Shown here: positions 1 through 5,916 of the stretch, piece after piece | Numbering within the stretch: the stretch's first letter is position 1 | Layout: each line of letters opens with the position of its first letter | Origin: Acidobacteriaceae bacterium | Lineage (GTDB): Bacteria; Acidobacteriota; Terriglobia; Terriglobales; Acidobacteriaceae | NCBI GenBank assembly: GCA_003168235.1 | Contig: PMSZ01000457.1 | Coordinates: 1 to 11,176 of the forward strand | DNA length: 11,176 nucleotides | Reading direction: 5' to 3' | Notes under the pieces: model-generated | Database searches by the model: none | Told to the model about the DNA's origin: nothing | Seen by the model: only the letters and a program-made list of their open reading frames with translations | Translations under genes and position numbers: made by a program

Positions 1-20
1 AACGACCAACGACCGTTTTC
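1..20. repeat. Heptamer repeat directly downstream of pilC
   Basis: Two perfect tandem copies of the 7-bp unit AACGACC occupy positions 1-14, followed by GTTTTC and then the pilC stop codon. The 13-bp core CGACCAACGACCG (3-15) recurs exactly at 4555-4567, in the gap upstream of pilB. The array probably extends beyond the window edge, so its full copy number is unknown. It is non-coding. No terminator-like stem with a U-run is visible here. Confidence 0.6.
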
Positions 21-1229
21 CTATCCCGCCAACTTTCCGATCATCGCGAACAGCGGCATGTAGAGAGAAATGATGATGCCTCCGATGCTGACGCCGAGTA
101 ATCCGATGATGACCGGCTCCAACATGGCCAGCATGTCTTTGGTAGCGGAGTCGACTTCATCCTCGTAAAAGTCCGCGATCTTCTGCAGCATCGAATCCAT
201 CGCGCCGGTCGCTTCGCCGACGCCGATCATCTGCGTGACCATGTTCGGGAAAACGCCGCACTCGCGCAGCGGATCGACAATCGTGCGTCCTTCTTCGATC
301 GCCTTGCGCACCTTCATCAGCGCTTCTTCGAGCACCGCATTGCCTGACGTGCGCGCGGTGATCGCCAAACCTTCGAGAATGGGAACGCCCGACGTGATCA
401 GCGTGCCCAGCGTCCGGGTGAAGCGTGCGACCGCGATCTTTTTCAGCAGTACGCCGAGAATCGGCAGCTTCAGCAGCGCGGCGTCGAAGTAGTACTTGCC
501 GCGCGGATGCTTGCGCACCTGCTTGAGACCATAAACTCCGCCGCCGGCGCCCATGAAAAAGAACCACCAGAAATGGCCCACGAAAGCGCTGAGGCCGATG
601 GTGATGCGGGTCGGCAGCGGAAGTGCAACTCCGAGGCCGACAAAAAGGTTGGCGAAGATCGGCACCACCCACTTCAGCAGCGCGCCCACAATCAACATGG
701 CCAGAGTGACCACGGCGATCGGGTAAATCAAGGCTGACTTCACCGCCGAGCGCAGCTTGACCGCCTTTTCCACGTAGATGGCCAGGCGTTGCAGAATGAT
801 GTCGAGAATGCCGCCCGTTTCGCCCGCCTCGATCATGTTGGTCGTCAGGTCGTCGAAAATGACCGGATACTGCCGCATCGCATTGGCCAGCGTGGAGCCG
901 CCTTCGACCGTCGTCCGGACGCCGAGCAGCGTTTTCTGAAACGCCGGGTTCTCCTGGTTGGCGCCAAGAATCTCCAGACACTGCACCAGCGGCAGGCCGG
1001 CGTCAATCATGACCGAGAACTGGCGGAAGAACACCGCCACGTCCTTGGTCTTGACCTTGCCACTGCCGAACGTGGGCATGGCAAACTCCTTGCCCTTCTC
1101 CCGGATGGACCCAGGCGTGATGCGCTCCTTCCGCAGCTGCGCCGCCAGTCCGTCCTTGTTGGCGGCGACGCGCTCTCCCTGGACTTTTTCGCCTGTAGCG
1201 TTCTTTCCCGAAAACGTAAACACCGGCAT
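21..1229 (-). CDS. pilC: Type IV pilus inner-membrane platform protein PilC
   Basis: A 402-residue member of the PilC/GspF family, the polytopic inner-membrane platform on which the PilB and PilT motors act during pilus extension and retraction. Two T2SSF repeats are visible, at about residues 66-190 and 268-391. Each carries the family pattern of a short amphipathic start (FFRQFSVMIDAGLPL; FTRTLGTLITSGVPI) and a GE(T/A)(T)G motif (GETGG at 136-140, GEATGAMD at 338-345). Hydrophobic segments lie near 168-190, 210-232 and 372-398, giving the usual three-helix topology. The length matches the family (about 400). The ATG start is supported by a perfect AAGGAGA ribosome binding site at 1237-1243, 7 nt upstream. 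It is the last gene of the pilB-pilT-pilC run, separated from pilT by 142 bp of heptamer repeats, which could affect its expression relative to pilT. The family assignment is firm; PilC rather than GspF rests on the pilT neighbour. Confidence 0.95.
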   Translation of the reverse strand: MPVFTFSGKNATGEKVQGERVAANKDGLAAQLRKERITPGSIREKGKEFAMPTFGSGKVKTKDVAVFFRQFSVMIDAGLPLVQCLEILGANQENPAFQKTLLGVRTTVEGGSTLANAMRQYPVIFDDLTTNMIEAGETGGILDIILQRLAIYVEKAVKLRSAVKSALIYPIAVVTLAMLIVGALLKWVVPIFANLFVGLGVALPLPTRITIGLSAFVGHFWWFFFMGAGGGVYGLKQVRKHPRGKYYFDAALLKLPILGVLLKKIAVARFTRTLGTLITSGVPILEGLAITARTSGNAVLEEALMKVRKAIEEGRTIVDPLRECGVFPNMVTQMIGVGEATGAMDSMLQKIADFYEDEVDSATKDMLAMLEPVIIGLLGVSIGGIIISLYMPLFAMIGKLAG

Positions 1230-1236
1230 GATGCTT

Positions 1237-1243
1237 TCTCCTT
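1237..1243 (-). promoter_or_regulatory. Shine-Dalgarno site of pilC
   Basis: On the minus strand this reads AAGGAGA, 7 nt before the pilC ATG. It lies just outside the heptamer hairpin arm, whose outer end is at 1250, so the hairpin would leave the site exposed. It fixes the pilC start and would allow pilC to be translated independently of pilT. Confidence 0.8.
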
Positions 1244-1249
1244 GTGAAC

Positions 1250-1370
1250 CAGGTGTCAGGTCTGAGGTGTTAGGAAAGCCTGACCCCTATGACCGTCGAC
1301 CGGACGCCTAAAACTCCTAATACCTGAAACCTAAGACCTAATACCTAAGACCTAATACCTGACACCTGTC
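1250..1370. repeat. Two opposed heptamer arrays forming an inverted repeat between pilT and pilC
   Basis: Read on the plus strand, 1322-1370 is seven consecutive in-register 7-bp units, each beginning ACCT (variants ACCTAAG, ACCTAAT, ACCTGAA, ACCTGAC, ACCTGTC); a degenerate eighth is at 1315-1321. At 1251-1278 four units of the opposite orientation (AGGTGTC, AGGTCTG, AGGTGTT, AGGAAAG) occur. The outermost parts are a perfect 12-bp inverted repeat, CAGGTGTCAGGT at 1250-1261 against ACCTGACACCTG at 1357-1368. Pairing continues inward with one or two mismatches per heptamer. The centre (about 1280-1310) is ordinary GC-rich sequence. The array begins one base after the pilT stop codon. Transcribed from pilT into pilC it could fold into a long stem, with effects on mRNA stability or on pilC dosage; this role is inference. 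Confidence 0.85.
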
Positions 1371-1371
1371 C

Positions 1372-2502
1372 TCAGCGTTTGACCGGCACCGCGCTCTTCC
1401 CTGCCGGAGCCACCACGTTGCGGTTCGCCAGGCTGGCGCCGCGCGCAATCATCTCGTTCAGTTCGTCCTGATTGCTGGAGCGCGCCAACGCCATTTCCAG
1501 CGTGATCTGTTTCTGGAAATAGGCGGTCGCGAGCGACTGGTTGAAGGTCTGCATACCGTACTTCTCCTGCCCCGACTGCATCGACGAGTAAATCTGGTGG
1601 ATCTTGTCTTCGCGGATCAGGTTGCGCACGGCGGCGTTCGGCACCAGAATCTCCATGCACATGGCGCGTCCCTTGTTGTCCGAGCGCGGCAGCAGCGTTT
1701 GACACATGATGCCTTCGAGCACCAGCGAAAGCTGGGCGCGAATCTGCGATTGCTGGTGCGCCGGAAACACGTCGATGATGCGGTTGATGGTCGATGACGC
1801 CGAATTGGTGTGCAGCGTCCCGAACGTAAGGTGGCCGGTTTCGGCGATACGCAGCGCGGACTCGATCGTTTCCAGATCGCGCATTTCGCCGATCAGCACC
1901 ACGTCCGGGTCTTCGCGGAGCGCGGCCCGCAAGGCGTCGGTAAATCCCTTGGTGTCGGAGTGCACTTCGCGCTGGTTCACGATGCAGTTCTTGTTCATGT
2001 GCACGAACTCGATCGGGTCCTCGATGGTCAGGATGTGGTCGTGGCGCTCGCTGTTGATCTTGTCGATCATGGCCGCCAGCGTCGTCGACTTGCCCGAGCC
2101 GGTTGGCCCCGTCACCAGCACCAGCCCACGCGGCTTGTCGCACATCTTGCTGACCACCGCAGGCAGCCCCAGCTGATGGAACGACTTGATCTCAAACGGA
2201 ATCAGACGGAACACGCACGCCGAAGCCCCGCGCTGGTTGAAGACGTTGGCGCGGAAACGCGCCAGTCCCTTCAGGCCGAAGGAGAAGTCCAGTTCGAGTG
2301 TTTCCTCGAAACGGTGCTTCTGTGAATCGGTCATCACGCTGTACGCCAGTTGCTTGGTCTCGGCCGGCGTCAACTGCGGCAGATCGAGCGGCACCAGATG
2401 CCCGTGCACGCGGATCTGAGGCGGAGAGTTGGTGGTGATGTGCAGGTCGCTTCCATTCATCTCCAACATGCGCCGGAGCAGATCGCTTAATGACAATGCC
2501 AT
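1372..2502 (-). CDS. pilT: Type IV pilus retraction ATPase PilT
   Basis: A 376-residue cytoplasmic hexameric ATPase that drives pilus disassembly and twitching motility. Motifs in order are Walker A GPTGSGKS (132-139), the Asp box ILTIEDPIE (157-165), Walker B VLIGEMRD (202-209) and the His box ETGHLTFGTLHTN (221-233). Near the C terminus AVRNLIRE (291-298) corresponds to the AIRNLIRE motif that is diagnostic of PilT and needed for retraction. This separates it from PilB, as does the lack of an N-terminal MshEN domain and of the two CxxC pairs. The length is slightly above the usual 345-370; the extra is a loosely conserved tail from about residue 355. An AGGAAGG ribosome binding site (2513-2519) precedes the ATG. 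It starts 38 bp after the pilB stop and is very likely cotranscribed with it. PilU is a less likely alternative, because this is the only retraction-type ATPase in the operon. Confidence 0.95.
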   Translation of the reverse strand: MALSLSDLLRRMLEMNGSDLHITTNSPPQIRVHGHLVPLDLPQLTPAETKQLAYSVMTDSQKHRFEETLELDFSFGLKGLARFRANVFNQRGASACVFRLIPFEIKSFHQLGLPAVVSKMCDKPRGLVLVTGPTGSGKSTTLAAMIDKINSERHDHILTIEDPIEFVHMNKNCIVNQREVHSDTKGFTDALRAALREDPDVVLIGEMRDLETIESALRIAETGHLTFGTLHTNSASSTINRIIDVFPAHQQSQIRAQLSLVLEGIMCQTLLPRSDNKGRAMCMEILVPNAAVRNLIREDKIHQIYSSMQSGQEKYGMQTFNQSLATAYFQKQITLEMALARSSNQDELNEMIARGASLANRNVVAPAGKSAVPVKR

Positions 2503-2540
2503 ACTTTTGTTCCCTTCCTGTTCCTTCTCAATTCCGTTTC

Positions 2541-4259
2541 CTAATGGATCGTTTCGCGCGCCACTTCTTCGAGCGAGGTAACGCCTTGCGCAACTTTCGT
2601 CAAACCGCTGCGCCGCAGCGTGATCATCCCGCGTTCAATCGCTTTTTTCTTGAGTTCCACCGCCGAAGCGCCCACCAGCACCAGTTCCCGGATTTCGTCA
2701 TCCACTTCCATCACTTCATACAAACCGGCCCGGCCCTTGTATCCGGTCTTGTTGCACACGGTGCATCCTTTACCCTTCATGATCTGCACCGTCTTCGCTT
2801 CTTCGGGTGTAAAGCCTTCGTCGATCAGCGCCTGCGCCGGCACCTCGATCGGTTCCGCGCAATCCTTGCAAATTCTTCGCACCAGGCGCTGCGCGCAAAT
2901 CAGATGCACCGAAGTCGCCACCAGAAACGGCTCAATGCCCATGTTCATGAGACGCGTAATGGTTTCGGGAGCGCCGTTGGTGTGCAGCGTGGATAAAACC
3001 AGGTGGCCCGTGAGCGCGGCCTTGATGGCGATTTCCGCGGTTTCAAAATCTCGGATTTCGCCGACCAGAATGATGTTCGGATCTTGCCGCAGAAAGGCAC
3101 GCAGCGCAGCCGCAAAGTTCAACCCGATCTGCTCCTTCATCTGCACCTGGTTCACACCGCCCAATTGAAACTCGACCGGATCTTCGGCGGTCATGATGTT
3201 GGTGTCGGGCTGGTTCAGCCGCGAGATGGCGGAATACAGTGTGTTCGTCTTGCCCGATCCTGTCGGCCCCGTCACCAGCACCATGCCGTAGGGCTTCAGA
3301 ATCGCCTTCTCGAATTTCACCAGCGACTCCGACTCGAAGCCGAGCTTGGTCATGTCGAGGCGCAGGTTTTCCTTGTCCAGCAACCGCAGCACGATCTTCT
3401 CGCCCCACAGTGTCGGCAGCGTCGAGACGCGGAAATCAAGCTGCTTCTTCTTGCCGCCAATCTGCATCTTCAGCATGATGCGGCCGTCTTGCGGCAGCCG
3501 CTTTTCGCTGATGTCCAGCTTGGCCATGATCTTCAGGCGCGAGGTAATCGCGTCTTTCAACTTCAGCGGCGGATTCATGATCGCCAGCAGCACGCCGTCG
3601 ATACGGAACCGCACCCGGAATTCTTTTTCGTACGGCTCCATGTGAATGTCGCTGGCTCCGCGCTTTACCGCGTCGGTCAGCACCAGGTTCACCAGCTTCA
3701 CGATCGGAGCTTCGTCGGCCGCCTTCTCCAGTTGCTGGAGCTCGAGCTCCTGCTCTTCAGCCTGCACTTCGATGTCGGCGGCGTCGCCCGCGTCGTTCAT
3801 CGACTGCATGACGCTCTCAAGCTCTTCTTCTTTGGAGGTGCCGTAGGCCTTGTCGATGCCCTCGACGATCGAGCTCTCTGACGCCACCACCGGCTCGATG
3901 TTGAAGCCGGTCATGAACTTGATATCGTCCATGGCAAACACGTTGGTCGGATCGACCATGGCGATGGTCAGCGAAGCGCCGACGCGGCTGAGCGGCAGGA
4001 TCTGGTAGCGCTTCGCGGTTTCGTACGGAATCAGCTTGACGACCGCGGGGTCGATTTCAAAATAGGAGAGATTGATTGCCGGCACGCCATACTGGCGGGA
4101 AAGAAAATTGGTGACGTCCTCGTCCGAGAGAAAACCCAGCTTCACCAATGCCGAGGCGAGCCGAGTCCGCGATTCCTTCTGGAGCTTGGTCGCTTGCTCC
4201 AACTGCTCTTGGGTGATGACCTTTTCCTTGACGAGCAGGTCACCCAGCCGTTGAGACAT
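2541..4259 (-). CDS. pilB: Type IV pilus assembly (extension) ATPase PilB
   Basis: A 572-residue AAA-like secretion ATPase powering pilin polymerisation at the inner membrane. An MshEN (T2SSE-N) domain occupies about residues 3-140. It contains two similar 24-residue halves, RLGDLLVKEKVI...LQ (4-27) and RLASALVKLGFL...RQ (33-56), the pattern that binds cyclic di-GMP in MshE-type ATPases. An acidic, Glu-rich linker (about 143-183) leads to the motor: Walker A GPTGSGKT (331-338), Asp box TAEDPVE (357-363), Walker B ILVGEIRD (397-404) and His box TGHLVLSTLHTN (417-428). Two CxxC pairs (C464/C467 and C499/C502) form the zinc site typical of PilB and GspE. The ATG is preceded by AGGAGA at 4263-4268. 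It is the first gene of the pilB-pilT-pilC run, the same order as in Myxococcus. GspE is the alternative, but the linked pilT favours PilB. Confidence 0.95.
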   Translation of the reverse strand: MSQRLGDLLVKEKVITQEQLEQATKLQKESRTRLASALVKLGFLSDEDVTNFLSRQYGVPAINLSYFEIDPAVVKLIPYETAKRYQILPLSRVGASLTIAMVDPTNVFAMDDIKFMTGFNIEPVVASESSIVEGIDKAYGTSKEEELESVMQSMNDAGDAADIEVQAEEQELELQQLEKAADEAPIVKLVNLVLTDAVKRGASDIHMEPYEKEFRVRFRIDGVLLAIMNPPLKLKDAITSRLKIMAKLDISEKRLPQDGRIMLKMQIGGKKKQLDFRVSTLPTLWGEKIVLRLLDKENLRLDMTKLGFESESLVKFEKAILKPYGMVLVTGPTGSGKTNTLYSAISRLNQPDTNIMTAEDPVEFQLGGVNQVQMKEQIGLNFAAALRAFLRQDPNIILVGEIRDFETAEIAIKAALTGHLVLSTLHTNGAPETITRLMNMGIEPFLVATSVHLICAQRLVRRICKDCAEPIEVPAQALIDEGFTPEEAKTVQIMKGKGCTVCNKTGYKGRAGLYEVMEVDDEIRELVLVGASAVELKKKAIERGMITLRRSGLTKVAQGVTSLEEVARETIH

Positions 4260-4262
4260 ATC

Positions 4263-4268
4263 TCTCCT
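4263..4268 (-). promoter_or_regulatory. Shine-Dalgarno site of pilB
   Basis: On the minus strand this reads AGGAGA, a few bases before the pilB ATG at 4259. It agrees with the start that gives a complete MshEN domain beginning MSQRLGDLL. Confidence 0.75.
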
Positions 4269-4355
4269 GTATTCCCGCGAACCTATTTCCGCACAGTCCG
4301 CGGCTCGATGCGAAATCGCTGATTTACTGGGGGATCAACGACGCTGCTTTCGCAC

Positions 4356-4371
4356 TGACACAAATTGTCAA
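4356..4371 (-). promoter_or_regulatory. Possible pilB promoter element with a TGACA-N5-TGTCA dyad
   Basis: TGACACAAATTGTCA (4356-4370) is a perfect 5-bp inverted repeat around a 5-nt spacer. On the minus strand 4371-4366 reads TTGACA, a perfect -35 hexamer facing pilB, about 107 bp upstream of its start. At a 16-18 bp spacing there is no good -10 (the candidates read like AGCAGC), so the promoter would need an activator, use another sigma factor, or not be here. The dyad overlapping the -35 is a plausible operator. I did not find a convincing sigma54 -24/-12 element upstream of pilB. Confidence 0.3.
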
Positions 4372-4540
4372 CCCAATGGGAATTCCGAAAAAGTAACTTA
4401 GGTACCTGTACTTCGCCGCAGTCGCGGGTTTCGCCGAACATTGGCCGGTTTGCGCCTGAGAACTGCTGAATTAGTCCGCAATCCTAAAGATCGCCGCGCG
4501 TCCGATCATGTTCTTCGGTGCGCAATTGTCGATTGATGAA

Positions 4541-4567
4541 CGACTAGCGACTAGCGACCAACGACCG
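4541..4567. repeat. Heptamer repeat of the CGACTAG/CGACCAA family
   Basis: Two copies of CGACTAG (4541-4554) are followed in register by CGACCAA (4555-4561) and a partial unit CGACC (4562-4566). The 13-bp core CGACCAACGACCG at 4555-4567 is identical to positions 3-15 downstream of pilC. Thus the same 7-bp family lies on both sides of the pil operon. It is distinct in sequence from the ACCTAAG/ACCTAAT family between pilT and pilC but has the same period. Confidence 0.7.
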
Positions 4568-4635
4568 CCCTCGTCCAGACATTCGACGATATGCACGGCC
4601 TGATCGTTGGCGTCGGAAAAACCTACTGCCTAAAG

Positions 4636-4652
4636 TCACAACCACGTTGTGA
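4636..4652. promoter_or_regulatory. Perfect dyad upstream of the xylanase gene, operator candidate
   Basis: TCACAACCACGTTGTGA is a perfect 7-bp inverted repeat (TCACAAC/GTTGTGA) with a 3-nt centre. It lies about 80 bp upstream of the likely xylanase ATG. Its size and symmetry suit a homodimeric helix-turn-helix repressor or activator. No cognate regulator gene is adjacent, so the assignment as an operator is inference. Confidence 0.4.
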
Positions 4653-4660
4653 GCTATGTC

Positions 4661-4689
4661 CTTTGCAGAAGTTTCTGCCTCAGGCAAAG
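4661..4689. promoter_or_regulatory. Overlapping dyads in the xylanase leader or promoter
   Basis: Three symmetries overlap here: CTTTGC (4661-4666) with GCAAAG (4684-4689), GCAGAA (4665-4670) with TTCTGC (4673-4678), and GCCT with AGGC (4677-4685). The outer and inner stems share bases, so in RNA they could be alternative pairings, and in DNA they could be binding sites. They end about 42 bp before the likely start codon. There is no U-run to make a terminator. Confidence 0.3.
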
Positions 4690-4731
4690 TCAGCATGAGC
4701 GCAAGCGCAATTGGAAACGTCTGTGGCAAGA

Positions 4732-5817
4732 ATGAAATGGCGAACCCCGATCTTCGCTTTAGCGGCCGCCGCGTTAAGCCTTGCATCCGACACCGGCGTC
4801 CAGGAGCCGTCTCTACGTGAGGCCGCGCGTAATTCCGGAATGCTCATCGGCGCAGCCGCGCGCTCCGCGCAACTTTCGGAGCCCGCCTACGCTTCCACGC
4901 TGGCCCGCGAATTCAACATGGTCGAACCCGAAGACGCGCTCAAATGGGAAATCGTGCATCCCGAACCACAGCGCTTCGATTTCTCCCAGTCCGACCAGAT
5001 CGTGGATTTCGCCACCCGTCACGGCATGAAAATTCGCGGCCACACTCTGGTCTGGCATCGCCAGAATCCAAAATGGCTGACGGAAGGAAAATTCACCTCC
5101 ACCGAACTCGCCGATATTCTCGAGAAACACATCAAGGCTGTAGTCGGACATTACCGCGGCCGCGTGTTCGCCTGGGACGTCGTTAACGAAGCCTTCGACG
5201 AGTTGCATCCCGGAGAACTCCGCAGCACGCTGTGGCGCGATCAGCCCGGAATCGGACCGTCACCAGGCGCTGCCACAGAGGCGTTGCCTGTCTCAGGGCG
5301 GCCCTACGAGTACCGGCCCTACCAGTACATCGAGCGCTGTTTCCGCTGGGCACACGAAGCCGATCCGCAGGCATTGCTCTTCTACAACGAGGCCGAAGCC
5401 GAGACCGTCAATCCCAAGTCTGACGCCATCTATGCCATGGTCCGCGATTTCCGCCAGCGCGGCGTCCCCATCGACGGCATCGGATTTCAGATGCACATCG
5501 CCAATCTCCACGCCGATATCGTCTCCATTGACACCAACATCGCCCGCTTTGCCGCCTTGGGAGTGCAGGTTCACATCACCGAAATGGATGTCGCGCTGCC
5601 CGTCGACTCCAACGGCAATGCCAGCCCCGAGGATCTCCAACTCCAGGCAAGTCTCTATCGCGAAATTACCCGCACCTGTCTGTCTCATCCCGGATGCACC
5701 GCCATCCAGACCTGGGGTTTCACCGATAAATATTCCTGGATCGGCTCCCACTCCAAACACACCCAGGGCGCCGCACTGCTGTTCGACCGGAGTTACCATG
5801 CCAAGCCTGCCTACTAA
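4732..5817 (+). CDS. Secreted GH10 endo-1,4-beta-xylanase
   Basis: A glycoside hydrolase family 10 enzyme that cuts the beta-1,4 backbone of xylan with retention of configuration. From ATG 4732 it is 361 residues. It opens with a short signal-peptide-like segment (MKWRTP, a hydrophobic IFALAAAALSLA, likely cleavage near residue 18), so export is expected. The catalytic barrel follows: HTLVWH (104-109), acid/base Glu153 in WDVVNEAFD, FQMH (252-255), nucleophile Glu284 in VHITEMDVAL, and TWGFTDKYSW (327-336). Cys316 and Cys322 match the conserved disulfide region. A Pro/Gly-rich stretch at about 171-197 is longer than usual in the family. In-frame TTG (4711) and GTG (4723) are alternative starts; ATG 4732 gives the best signal peptide, although no start has a good Shine-Dalgarno sequence. 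The protein ends abruptly at KPAY; after the TAA the frame continues for 12 family-like codons. It is alone between divergent pilB and the kinase gene. Confidence 0.9.
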   Translation: MKWRTPIFALAAAALSLASDTGVQEPSLREAARNSGMLIGAAARSAQLSEPAYASTLAREFNMVEPEDALKWEIVHPEPQRFDFSQSDQIVDFATRHGMKIRGHTLVWHRQNPKWLTEGKFTSTELADILEKHIKAVVGHYRGRVFAWDVVNEAFDELHPGELRSTLWRDQPGIGPSPGAATEALPVSGRPYEYRPYQYIERCFRWAHEADPQALLFYNEAEAETVNPKSDAIYAMVRDFRQRGVPIDGIGFQMHIANLHADIVSIDTNIARFAALGVQVHITEMDVALPVDSNGNASPEDLQLQASLYREITRTCLSHPGCTAIQTWGFTDKYSWIGSHSKHTQGAALLFDRSYHAKPAY

Positions 5818-5856
5818 GCGCTGCGCAGTGAGCTGGCGCATGCCAGTCGCCGTTAG
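5818..5856 (+). other. Read-on extension of the xylanase frame beyond its TAA stop
   Basis: Immediately after the xylanase stop (5815-5817), the same frame encodes ALRSELAHASRR and then TAG (5854-5856). GH10 proteins commonly end with a helix of the form KPAYxAL..., so this tail looks like the missing last helix, with TAA in place of one residue codon (one base from CAA, GAA, AAA, TAC or TAT). It may be a recent nonsense change, a sequencing error, or a decayed tail. CTGGC/GCCAG (5833-5846) forms a small hairpin but has no U-run, so it is not a convincing terminator. Confidence 0.5.
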
Positions 5857-5899
5857 CGGAAGGCACGTCGTCTCGCCTGCCCTGCCGCGCGGGACGCCC

Positions 5900-5905
5900 T
5901 ATAAT
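5900..5905 (+). promoter_or_regulatory. Perfect -10 box (TATAAT) of the kinase-regulator operon
   Basis: TATAAT at 5900-5905 lies 11 bp before the GTG start at 5917. A weak -35 candidate, CTGCCC, is at about 5877-5882 with a 17-bp spacer. Transcription from this box would begin near 5911-5913, leaving only about 4-6 nt before the start codon, so the mRNA would be essentially leaderless. No Shine-Dalgarno sequence lies in that gap, which fits. Confidence 0.55.
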
Positions 5906-5916
5906 GTTTTCCATCA

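Larger units (their letters stand above)
4260..4731. other. Divergent intergenic region between pilB and the xylanase gene
   Basis: This 472-bp gap between oppositely oriented genes must hold the promoters of both. Items seen are the pilB ribosome binding site, the TGACA dyad, a heptamer array at 4541-4566, and a cluster of dyads at 4636-4689 close to the xylanase start. The stretch 4375-4530 shows nothing recognisable: no tRNA-like fold, no convincing small ORF and no riboswitch motif. A minus-strand open frame at 4544-4786 has no family resemblance and overlaps the xylanase start; I regard it as chance. Confidence 0.7.

Noticed and set aside
1322..1370. CRISPR-like array between pilT and pilC
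   Set aside because: The units are 7 bp with no spacers, which is a simple tandem repeat; no cas genes are present.
3003..3881. A 292-codon plus-strand open frame opposite pilB
   Set aside because: The His/Gln/Arg/Leu-rich composition is typical of an antisense shadow; pilB is unambiguous on the other strand.
4711..4731. Upstream TTG (4711) or GTG (4723) start for the xylanase
   Set aside because: ATG 4732 gives a compact signal peptide (Met-Lys-Trp-Arg then a hydrophobic core). The GTG has a partial GGAA at 6 nt, so it is not fully excluded.
4544..4786. An 80-codon minus-strand frame in the pilB-xylanase gap
   Set aside because: It runs through the heptamer repeat and the dyads, has no Shine-Dalgarno sequence and resembles nothing known.
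5833..5846. CTGGC/GCCAG hairpin as a xylanase terminator
   Set aside because: The stem is only 5 bp and is not followed by a T-run; it also lies inside the read-on frame.
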